Of a DNA stretch of 5,247 nt, positions 1-5,247 are shown piece after piece; within the stretch, counting starts at the first letter, position 1, and each line of letters opens with the position of its first letter. This DNA comes from an uncultured Lachnospiraceae bacterium. Its GTDB lineage: Bacteria > Bacillota > Clostridia > Lachnospirales > Lachnospiraceae. The notes under the pieces were generated by a model, which was given only the letters and a program-made list of their open reading frames with translations, made no database searches and had not been told where the DNA came from. The position numbers were made by a program, and so were the translations under genes. The stretch covers positions 1 through 5,247 of the forward strand of contig CAMWMO010000148.1 of NCBI GenBank assembly GCA_947175305.1, read 5' to 3'.

Positions 1-531
1 GAGATTCTCTGCACACCCACCGGTGTTTCCAAGGGATTTATGAAGCCGGAGCAGCTGTGTAAAATAGATGTTTCCGGAAATGTGCTGAAAATGGCGGAGG
101 GATTTGGACCGTCCTCGGAGGTGAAGATGCATCTGAGAGTGTACCAGAAGCGGCCCGATATCCAGGCGGTGGTACACGCCCATCCGATCTTTGCCACCAG
201 TTTTGCGGTGATGGGACAGGCGCTGGAACGACCCATTATGCCGGAGGTGATCGTCAATTTCGGAAGGATCCCCTTAGCTCCCTACGGCACACCCTCCACA
301 GTGGAGATACCGGACGCTGTTGAACCTTATCTGACGGAGTACGAGGCAATCCTGTTAGAGCATCACGGAGCGCTCACTTGGGCGAAGGATCTGCTCTCAG
401 CCTATATGAAGATGGAATCTGTGGAATTTTATGCGGAGCTTCTCTATCGGACCACACGGCTTGGAGGTCCCAGAGAGCTTAGTGCGGAACAGTTGGAAAG
501 ATTGTACGAAATAACAGGGAGAAGGCCATAA
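1..531 (+). CDS. class II aldolase, L-fuculose-phosphate aldolase-like (5' end missing)
   Basis: Cytoplasmic metal-dependent aldolase of the class II aldolase/adducin family, which cleaves a ketose 1-phosphate (in FucA, L-fuculose 1-phosphate) to dihydroxyacetone phosphate and an aldehyde. The frame is open from base 1, and the first codons read EILCTPTGVSKGF, a normal family segment before the ATG at 40, so that ATG is internal and the start lies outside the window. Visible residues are 176. Catalytic Glu is at visible residue 40 (PSSEVKM), zinc ligands at 59 and 61 (HAHP), and the third His at 122 (EHHGALTW). The spacings 19, 2 and 61 equal those of E. coli FucA E73, H92, H94 and H155, so about 33 residues are missing. 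FucA-type is favoured over AraD-type epimerase by this spacing, but the true sugar is not determined. The last codons form part of a terminator stem. It converges with the minus-strand genes. Confidence 0.9.
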   Translation, partial: EILCTPTGVSKGFMKPEQLCKIDVSGNVLKMAEGFGPSSEVKMHLRVYQKRPDIQAVVHAHPIFATSFAVMGQALERPIMPEVIVNFGRIPLAPYGTPSTVEIPDAVEPYLTEYEAILLEHHGALTWAKDLLSAYMKMESVEFYAELLYRTTRLGGPRELSAEQLERLYEITGRRP

Positions 532-550
532 ACCTTCTCCCTACTTTTTT
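516..550. terminator. intrinsic terminator between convergent genes, probably bidirectional
   Basis: A perfect 10-bp inverted repeat, AGGGAGAAGG at 516-525 and CCTTCTCCCT at 533-542, closes a 7-base loop and is followed by ACTTTTTT (543-550). This is a textbook rho-independent terminator for the plus-strand aldolase. The left arm lies in the aldolase's last codons, and its TAA stop (529-531) sits in the loop. Read on the minus strand, the stem is preceded by six A and followed by GTTATTT, a weaker T-rich tail, so it can also end the minus-strand transcript whose last stop codon is only 21 bases from the aldolase stop. Confidence 0.92.
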
Positions 551-552
551 GA

Positions 553-1284
553 CTATTTTACGGTGACAGAAGTGATATGGGGATTTACACCCTCATACCA
601 GTAGAGGTAGCCCTCCATATCCACGGTATCACCAACATTCAGATTCTTGACTGTCTGGTAAACCTCGGTGCTGCTGTCACAGAGGTAGGACTCTACAGTG
701 AAGGTGTAGGTCTCACCGTTTAAGGAGACGTTGAAGTAGAGATCGCTGCCGTCCTCGCCGGATCCGTCCCAGTTGTAGAGGAAAGCGGCGCCGCTGTCGT
801 CCGCAGCTTCCACGGTCATACCCTTAAAGGATACGAATTTATTCTGGTGGTTGATCAGTTCATCTTTGCCTAAGAGGTCGGTCACATCGGTTACAGGAGC
901 CACATAATTGCCATCCTCGATCTCGATGGATGCGCCCTCGGCTACTTCTACCTCACCGGACCACTCGGTCTTATAGCCGGTCACCTTGATCTTTGTGCCG
1001 GGTGTAAGCTTGTCGTAGTCTGTCTCAGAGCAGACAGCGTTGTAAATAAAGTACGCGCCGTCCTTGTCCTGGGTGTAAAGCGTAGCCTTGTCCTCCCACC
1101 AGGATTGTTTTGCCTGGACATAAGTCTCGATCACGACCTCGCTGTCAAGCGCAGCATCCACATACTCGGCGTAGGTCATAACGCCCTCGGACTTTTCGTC
1201 GGAGCCGCTGTCTTGGCTCTTACCGCAGGCGGTGAGAGATAAAACAAGGGCAAGTGTCAGGGTTAATGCCAGTTTCTTTTTCAT
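553..1284 (-). CDS. small lipoprotein with two OB-like domains, unknown function
   Basis: Predicted surface lipoprotein of 243 residues. The start at 1284 (MKKKLALTL) is chosen because it begins a classic signal peptide and has GAGGAGG six to seven bases upstream. The frame is open further, to 1431, but that extension is out of character and overlaps the upstream gene. Lipobox LTAC gives the lipidated Cys20, followed by a Ser/Asp/Glu/Lys linker to about residue 35. The rest appears to be two related beta-rich units at about 47-125 and 149-243. Each holds a matching segment, LTPGTKIKVTGYKTEWSG (93-110) and LNVGDTVDMEGYLYWYEG (214-231), the usual look of an OB-fold strand pair. Tryptophan and tyrosine are plentiful (SWWEDK, YWYEG). 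Cys85 and Cys202, one per unit, could pair, but this is untested. It lies 106 bp after a sugar transporter operon and has its own promoter. The OB-like reading is inference, and no ligand or function is known to me. Confidence 0.85.
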   Translation of the reverse strand: MKKKLALTLTLALVLSLTACGKSQDSGSDEKSEGVMTYAEYVDAALDSEVVIETYVQAKQSWWEDKATLYTQDKDGAYFIYNAVCSETDYDKLTPGTKIKVTGYKTEWSGEVEVAEGASIEIEDGNYVAPVTDVTDLLGKDELINHQNKFVSFKGMTVEAADDSGAAFLYNWDGSGEDGSDLYFNVSLNGETYTFTVESYLCDSSTEVYQTVKNLNVGDTVDMEGYLYWYEGVNPHITSVTVK

Positions 1285-1290
1285 AATAAT

Positions 1291-1297
1291 CCTCCTC
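1291..1297 (-). promoter_or_regulatory. ribosome binding site fixing the lipoprotein start
   Basis: The minus strand reads GAGGAGG, with the AGGAGG core ending six bases before the ATG at 1284. This near-perfect anti-SD match settles the start at MKKK rather than the in-frame ATG at 1299 (MRRII) or the one at 1431. The ATG at 1299 immediately precedes and overlaps the site itself. Confidence 0.88.
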
Positions 1298-1304
1298 ATG
1301 CTTG

Positions 1305-1324
1305 TGCACCTGCTGTCAGGTGCA
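1305..1324. repeat. perfect 8-bp inverted repeat in the lipoprotein leader
   Basis: TGCACCTG (1305-1312) and CAGGTGCA (1317-1324) are perfect reverse complements around a 4-base loop. The repeat lies between the predicted transcription start (about 1360) and the ribosome site of the lipoprotein gene, with 7 bases between it and the GAGGAGG. No T-run follows on either strand, so it is not a terminator. It could be an RNA hairpin affecting stability or translation, or a palindromic operator. The sequence does not decide between these. Confidence 0.6.
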
Positions 1325-1366
1325 GACTTGGGTTTGTCGATGACCGGAATCACCGAGCCTGCGACG

Positions 1367-1394
1367 ATTATACCACACCTTCCAGATAAATCAA
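1367..1394 (-). promoter_or_regulatory. sigma-A-type promoter with extended -10 for the lipoprotein gene
   Basis: On the minus strand there is a -35-like TTGATT (1394-1389), a 16-base spacer, and a perfect TATAAT (1372-1367) preceded by TGG, which makes an extended -10 (TGnTATAAT). Directly upstream of the -35 is an A-rich run (1411-1397: eight A, G, six A), in the place of an UP element. Transcription would begin near 1360, giving a leader of about 75 bases. The -35 overlaps the stop codon (1391-1393) of the binding-protein gene, so the lipoprotein can be made independently of the transporter operon. Confidence 0.8.
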
Positions 1395-2989
1395 TGTTTT
1401 TTCTTTTTTTTGACAAAATCCCGCAGTACATAGAGCAGGATCAGGAGCCAGGAGACAGCCAGTGCGGCGAGAAGAAGCACGGCGGCTCCCGGCAGAGAGC
1501 CAAGCTCCTGTTTGCCGCCTGAGGCAATATCCTTCTGGTCCAGGCGGTAGAGCGCGGTAACATCCGAATAGAGCCCTTCCATGTAGTCTTCATCCACCGT
1601 CTCATGGCGTCTCACGGAGTTTGCCACATTTTCAATGAGCTGACCGGCGGCGTTTCTGAGAGCGGCGGAGCCGTTGAAGACGGGGGTCACGAAGGTGTCT
1701 CCGGTATGCTCAAGAAGAAGGGTGGAGGCATCAATTTTGATCGGGTAATAGGTTTTATTGTCCTCACCGCTTCGCGCCAGATAGTCCTGATAGGCAGACG
1801 ACTGCTGTGCCTTGGAGGTGACAGGCAGATATCCTTCTGTCTGAGCGTAGCCGATCTGCACCTCGTTGGTTAAAAGATACTGTGCAAAGAGCCAGGATGC
1901 CAGCACCTCCTGGGGATCGGCTTTGTTGAAGACGCAGACAGAAGGCCCCTGGGAAATCATCCGGGGATTTTCCGGGTCAAACTGAGGCACCATCCGCACC
2001 GCCGTCTCAAAGGAGACAAAGGCGTCCTCGCTGATATCGGAGAGAGGCGCCTCGGCGCCCATCCAGGTCGCACCTGCGGTGGAATCGATGGCGAAGACAC
2101 ACTGGCCCGCATTGAGAAAATTAGCGGGATAGCTGGAGATCTTAAAGGTGGAAAAAGCGCCTGACTCCACATGGGCGGCCACATCGTATAAGATTTCTTC
2201 GGTGGTGTCGTTAAAAAGCCGGATATCGCCTTCCTGTGTGGAATAACCGGCGTCCTTTTGTCTGAGCATCTGGATCATCATATTGTCCGTGGATTTGTAG
2301 ATAAAGGGGATCATCACATTCTGGCTGTTTAAGGCAAAGGTGCCGTCCGCGTTTTTCGCCGTGGCGGCCTCCGATACCTCCCAGACGAAATCCCAGGTCA
2401 GTACCTCCGGCAGTTCGTAGCCCAGCTTTTCCACATAGGTCTTGTTGATATAACAGCACTCTGTGGAGCGCATGTAGGGAAGGGCATAGTGCTGCTCTTC
2501 CAGAACGCACTCGGAGAGAAACTGTGGAATGATCTCCTCCCTTGTCGGTCCGTCGTAGAGAAGTTCGCTTCCGCCGAGACCGTATTTTTCATCCGCAAAA
2601 AGTCCGTCCAAAGGAACCACGGTGTTTTTACCGGTCATGTAGGTAGCGATATGATCCGGGTAGGTGATGCATACATTGGGGGTAGTGCCGGTAGAAATAT
2701 TGGTGATGACGTCGTTAAAGATTCTGTTGTAGTCAGTGTAGAGCTTCATATTGACCTTGATATTGGGATAGAGCGTTTCAAAGTCTGCGATGGCTTTTTG
2801 ATAGACGTCGGTCTGGCATTTGTTGGTGTCGTTTTTGGCCCAGAAGGTGATCTCATAATTTCCGGAAGCGTCAAAGTCAGCTGGCACACTGAACTCCGGC
2901 AGGGCCTTGGAACCGTGGCAGCCGGAGAGCGTGAGGAGTCCTGCGCCGAGGGAAAGTACTGCCAATCTTTTTTTCCACTTTATTTTCAT
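1391..2989 (-). CDS. ABC sugar transporter substrate-binding lipoprotein with C-terminal membrane anchor
   Basis: Extracellular solute-binding protein (family 1 type) of a CUT1-like importer: it captures the substrate outside the cell and delivers it to the permeases encoded just upstream. It has 532 residues. The signal peptide MKIKWKKRLAVLSLG leads to lipobox LSGC with lipidated Cys24. Family features follow: YEITFWAKND (about 45-54), FETLYPNIKVN near 70-80, then STGTTPNVCITYPDHIATY, YALPYMRSTECCYINKTYVEKLGYELP, and GPSVCVFNKADPQEVLASWLFAQYL. It is longer than the usual 400-450 residues. The odd part is the C-terminus: a hydrophobic helix at about 500-522 (GAAVLLLAALAVSWLLILLYVL) followed by RDFVKKKKKH, a positive-inside tail, so both ends should be at the membrane. 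The start overlaps the upstream permease stop by 4 bp (ATGA), and AGGAGG lies at 2999-3004, nine bases before the ATG. The substrate is unknown. Confidence 0.93.
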   Translation of the reverse strand: MKIKWKKRLAVLSLGAGLLTLSGCHGSKALPEFSVPADFDASGNYEITFWAKNDTNKCQTDVYQKAIADFETLYPNIKVNMKLYTDYNRIFNDVITNISTGTTPNVCITYPDHIATYMTGKNTVVPLDGLFADEKYGLGGSELLYDGPTREEIIPQFLSECVLEEQHYALPYMRSTECCYINKTYVEKLGYELPEVLTWDFVWEVSEAATAKNADGTFALNSQNVMIPFIYKSTDNMMIQMLRQKDAGYSTQEGDIRLFNDTTEEILYDVAAHVESGAFSTFKISSYPANFLNAGQCVFAIDSTAGATWMGAEAPLSDISEDAFVSFETAVRMVPQFDPENPRMISQGPSVCVFNKADPQEVLASWLFAQYLLTNEVQIGYAQTEGYLPVTSKAQQSSAYQDYLARSGEDNKTYYPIKIDASTLLLEHTGDTFVTPVFNGSAALRNAAGQLIENVANSVRRHETVDEDYMEGLYSDVTALYRLDQKDIASGGKQELGSLPGAAVLLLAALAVSWLLILLYVLRDFVKKKKKH

Positions 2990-3819
2990 CCCTTTGTACC
3001 TCCTCTGGCTACGCCGGACATGATCTGTTTGCGAAACAGAAGAAACAAAAGCACGAGAGGCAGGGAGATCACCACCACGGCAGCCATCATGGCGGGGATG
3101 TTTGCCCGACCGAAACCATTCTCCCGTATTTCCTGAATACCGTTTGACACCAGATAATAATCGGCGTCATCTGTGATCAGGCGCGGCCATACGTAGGAAT
3201 TCCAGCACTCGATGATCTTCAGGATCGTGATGGTGACCAGAGTGGGCCTGCAGATAGGGAGCAGCACCCGTCGCAGATACCGCAGATCCGAAGTGCCGTC
3301 CACTTTGGCGGCATAATACAGCTCGTCGGGTACTTGGGCGAAATTCTCCCGCAGTAGATAAATGTAAAACACCGAGGTCACGGAGGGAAGGATCAGGCCG
3401 GTAAAAGTGTTTCGCAGCTCCAGGTTGGTGATGGTGGTAAAGTTGGTGATGACCACCAGCTCATTGGGAATCATCATCAGTGCCAGAAACAAGGTGAAGG
3501 CGAGATCCCTGCCCGCGAAGTGAAGTCTGGCAAAGGCGAAGGCCGCCAGAGTGATGACTATCAGCATGAGAGCCGTGGTGATCACTGTAAAGATAAGCGT
3601 ATTGAGCAGATACCGGCCAAGCGGAACCGTGGTAAAGGCATCCGCATAATTTTGCAGGGTGGGGGAGAGAGTAAAAAACCTGGGAATGTATTCTGCATTG
3701 TAAGCGGCGTAATCCTTCACGGAAGTCAGTACCATCCAGTAGAAGGGAAACAGTACGACCAGCGCCCAGAATCCCAGAAACAAATATGTCAATATTGTGA
3801 GAAAACGATTTTTTTTCAT
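2986..3819 (-). CDS. ABC sugar transporter permease, MalG/UgpE/AraQ-like
   Basis: Inner membrane channel subunit of the CUT1-type importer, pairing with the permease at 3862-4752. It has 277 residues, the usual length for the MalG branch. Six hydrophobic segments are visible at about 11-32, 71-97, 106-127, 140-157, 193-208 and 241-262. The EAA loop that docks on the ATPase is at about 169-188 (YAAKVDGTSDLRYLRRVLLP). The first Glu of the consensus is Tyr here, while the central Asp-Gly and final Leu-Pro are kept. The C-terminus KQIMSGVARGGTKG is the typical MalG-branch ending. The start at 3819 has AAGAGG (3833-3828) eight bases upstream. The gene sits 42 bp after the partner permease and overlaps the binding-protein gene by 4 bp, so it is translationally coupled to it. 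MalG-branch identity is firm, the substrate is not. Confidence 0.94.
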   Translation of the reverse strand: MKKNRFLTILTYLFLGFWALVVLFPFYWMVLTSVKDYAAYNAEYIPRFFTLSPTLQNYADAFTTVPLGRYLLNTLIFTVITTALMLIVITLAAFAFARLHFAGRDLAFTLFLALMMIPNELVVITNFTTITNLELRNTFTGLILPSVTSVFYIYLLRENFAQVPDELYYAAKVDGTSDLRYLRRVLLPICRPTLVTITILKIIECWNSYVWPRLITDDADYYLVSNGIQEIRENGFGRANIPAMMAAVVVISLPLVLLFLLFRKQIMSGVARGGTKG

Positions 3820-3861
3820 AATGAAAACCTCTTTTTTGGCTATTCGACAAATGCCACAACA

Positions 3862-4752
3862 TTAGTAGTGTACATGCTTTTTGCTCACCAGCAGATTGAT
3901 GCAGGTAATGGTCAAAACGATGGCAAACAGAAAAATGGCCGCCGCAGAGGCGTAGGAGGGATAACCGCCGCTGTCCCGGTAAAGCATATCGTACACATAA
4001 CCCACAATGGTGTTCATGCCCGCCGCGTTCAGATTGGTGCCAAACAGGGCTACCGCATCGCTGTAGGCTTTAAACGCGCCGATAAAGCCTGTGATCACCA
4101 GATAGAAGAGCATGGGGGAGATCATGGGCAGAGTGATCTTATAAAACATCCGCAGGCGCCCGGTGCCATCCACCTTGGCAGCATGGTAGTAGATCGGATT
4201 GACGCTTGCCAGGGCGCTTGTCAGGATCAGGATCTTAAAGGGCATGACAACCCAGATCGTGTAAAAGCACAGGACGAACATTTTTGCCCAGTAGGGGCCG
4301 TCGATAAAGTCTACGGAGCTGCCGCCGAAAAAGCGGATCAGCAGATTGACCAGCCCGTCAGAGTAGGGCGTTTTTTTAAAGAGGATCATAAACACCAGGC
4401 CCACTGCCAGCGTATTGGTCACATAGGGCAGAAAATATATCGTCTGAAACAGCTCCCGCAGAAGCTTGACGGCACTTAGAGCCACGGAGATCAAGAGGGC
4501 AAGTCCCGTGGAGACCGGCACGGTGATGATGACCAGAATAAAGGTGTTTTTGAGCGTCTGCAAAAAATAAGCGTCATGCAGGACATAGGAATAATTGTAG
4601 CCGCCCACGCCATAGAAGGTCTGGGAGGCGGAGGTGTAGCCCTCCTCAAAGGAGTAGACAAACACATCGATCAGAGGATAGACCATAAAAGCGCCCAAAA
4701 AGAGGAGAGCGGGCAGCAGATAGAGCCATCCCTTCCGGTTTTGCTTTTCCAT
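3862..4752 (-). CDS. ABC sugar transporter permease, MalF/UgpA-like
   Basis: Second membrane subunit of the same importer. It has 296 residues, normal for the UgpA/LacF type, which lacks the large extra loop of enterobacterial MalF. The N-terminus reads KGWLYLLPALLFLG, a common opening for this family, followed by YPLIDVFVYSF. Hydrophobic segments lie at about 9-34, 69-92, 103-125, 157-180, 211-229 and 264-288. The EAA loop is at about 190-209 (HAAKVDGTGRLRMFYKITLP), with Asp-Gly and Leu-Pro conserved and His where Glu is often found. The start at 4752 is 12 bp after the ATPase stop. The ribosome site is weak (AGGTAAAGGT about eight bases upstream), so coupling to the ATPase gene probably helps translation. 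The 42-bp gap to the next gene shows no promoter or terminator. Confidence 0.94.
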   Translation of the reverse strand: MEKQNRKGWLYLLPALLFLGAFMVYPLIDVFVYSFEEGYTSASQTFYGVGGYNYSYVLHDAYFLQTLKNTFILVIITVPVSTGLALLISVALSAVKLLRELFQTIYFLPYVTNTLAVGLVFMILFKKTPYSDGLVNLLIRFFGGSSVDFIDGPYWAKMFVLCFYTIWVVMPFKILILTSALASVNPIYYHAAKVDGTGRLRMFYKITLPMISPMLFYLVITGFIGAFKAYSDAVALFGTNLNAAGMNTIVGYVYDMLYRDSGGYPSYASAAAIFLFAIVLTITCINLLVSKKHVHY

Positions 4753-4764
4753 AGTGCGCTACCT

Positions 4765-5247
4765 TTACCTTTCTTTGATCTCACAGGGAATGCGTGCTCC
4801 GGTGGTTTTGTCAAACAGAAAGACCTTTCGTGGATGCAGGGCAAACCGGACGGTCTCTCCGGATAGATTCTGACAACTTTCGGCATCCACAATAGAGCGG
4901 ATGGAAGGGGCCTGAGAAGCCGGATGTGTGGAGACGATGCTCACATCGCGTCCCATGACCTCGCGGCGGACAAAGGCACAGGAGAGGGAACCGTCTTTTT
5001 GCAGAAGGAAGCCCTCCGGGCGGATGCCCACATGCACGGCCTGGTCGGGAACGCCCTTTACCTGCAGAACGGCGTCTTTGTCGAGAAGGAGACGACCGTC
5101 CTGTACCCGGCCCTCAAAGAGATTGATGGGCGGCGTCCCGAGAAAAGAAGCCACGAATAAATTGGAAGGATCGTCGTATAGTTCCTGAGGTTGGCCTGTC
5201 TGCTGTATCACGCAGTCGTTAATCACGACGCTCACATCGGAGCTGCT
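4765..5247 (-). CDS. ABC transporter ATPase, MalK/UgpC-like, C-terminal part (5' end missing)
   Basis: Cytoplasmic ATP-hydrolysing subunit that would energise the two permeases. Only the last 160 residues are inside the window, so the Walker A, signature and Walker B motifs lie beyond it. The frame is open to the window edge and begins SSSDVSVVINDCVIQQ, just after where the H-loop would be, so the in-frame GTG at 5235 is internal and not a start. GQPQELYDDP (18-27) and FVASFLGTPPINLFEG are the normal MalK junction into the regulatory region. VGIRPEG (73-79) and the closing segment to HPRKVFLFDKTTGARI mark the TOBE/OB-type regulatory domain, which in MalK contacts regulators. The common Asp-Arg-Ile-Val of this family reads Asp-Val-Ser-Val here, and the Gly in NDG is Cys. 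It is the most upstream visible gene of the transporter operon, and its promoter is outside the window. Confidence 0.92.
   Translation of the reverse strand, partial: SSSDVSVVINDCVIQQTGQPQELYDDPSNLFVASFLGTPPINLFEGRVQDGRLLLDKDAVLQVKGVPDQAVHVGIRPEGFLLQKDGSLSCAFVRREVMGRDVSIVSTHPASQAPSIRSIVDAESCQNLSGETVRFALHPRKVFLFDKTTGARIPCEIKER

Noticed and set aside
40..531. The aldolase starting at the ATG at 40.
   Set aside because: The frame is open from base 1 and its first codons match the conserved family segment before this Met. Catalytic residue spacing indicates about 33 more residues outside the window.
1285..1390. A terminator between the binding-protein and lipoprotein genes.
   Set aside because: Only weak imperfect stems occur here and none is followed by a T-run on the minus strand, so readthrough from the transporter operon remains likely.
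1285..1431. A longer lipoprotein beginning at the ATG at 1431 or 1299.
   Set aside because: The start at 1284 has a near-perfect ribosome site and begins the signal peptide. The longer forms would place the signal peptide inside the protein, and the 1431 start lies upstream of the predicted promoter.
2489..3136. A plus-strand open frame (215 codons) opposite the binding-protein and permease genes.
   Set aside because: It is antisense to well-supported coding sequence and shows no ribosome site or family features.
3798..3816. A possible catabolite-control (cre-like) site at TGAGAAAACGATTTT.
   Set aside because: It does not fit the cre consensus spacing and lies within the first permease codons, where the A-run simply encodes the Lys-rich N-terminus.
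3820..3861. An internal promoter between the two permease genes.
   Set aside because: The 42-bp gap has no convincing -10/-35 pair. It only carries the AAGAGG ribosome site.
3520..4479. A long plus-strand open frame (319 codons) opposite the two permease genes.
   Set aside because: It is antisense to two clear permease genes and spans their junction. The translation is rich in Gln, His, Lys and Gly with no recognisable domain, as expected from the reverse of membrane-protein codons.
4765..5235. An ATPase fragment starting at the GTG at 5235.
   Set aside because: The frame continues to the window edge, and the sequence begins in the middle of a MalK-type protein, so this GTG is an internal Val codon.

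Overview
The window looks like a chromosomal segment of a gut-type clostridial Firmicute, most likely Lachnospiraceae. This rests on moderate GC, strong AGGAGG-type ribosome sites, lipoprotein signal peptides with LTAC and LSGC lipoboxes, tight gene packing, and protein sequences typical of that group. The assignment is by impression only. No tRNA, rRNA, CRISPR array or mobile element is visible.

Layout: positions 1-531 (+ strand) hold the 3' part of a class II (FucA-like) sugar-phosphate aldolase. It ends in a hairpin terminator whose left arm lies inside the last codons. Everything else is on the minus strand and converges on that terminator. In transcription order (right to left) there is the C-terminal part of a MalK/UgpC-like ABC ATPase (5247-4765), a MalF/UgpA-like permease (4752-3862), a MalG/UgpE-like permease (3819-2986), a large lipoprotein substrate-binding protein (2989-1391), and a small lipoprotein of unknown function that looks like two OB-like domains in tandem (1284-553).

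The first four minus-strand genes form a complete CUT1-type carbohydrate (or glycerophosphodiester-like) importer: one ATPase, two different membrane subunits with EAA loops, and a surface binding protein. Gaps are 12 bp and 42 bp, then a 4-bp ATGA overlap, so they almost certainly form one operon. The transported substrate cannot be read from the sequence. The nearby aldolase hints at deoxy-sugar or ketose-phosphate metabolism, but it is convergent and may be unrelated.

The less ordinary points lie at the operon's end. The binding protein carries a C-terminal transmembrane helix and a penta-lysine tail as well as its lipid anchor. It is the last transporter gene instead of the first. The small lipoprotein downstream has its own very good promoter (extended -10), whose -35 and A-rich upstream element are buried in the binding protein's poly-lysine codons and stop codon. 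A perfect 8-bp hairpin lies in its leader. None of this proves a new system, but the tethered binding protein plus the separately driven OB-like lipoprotein is the part most worth following up.
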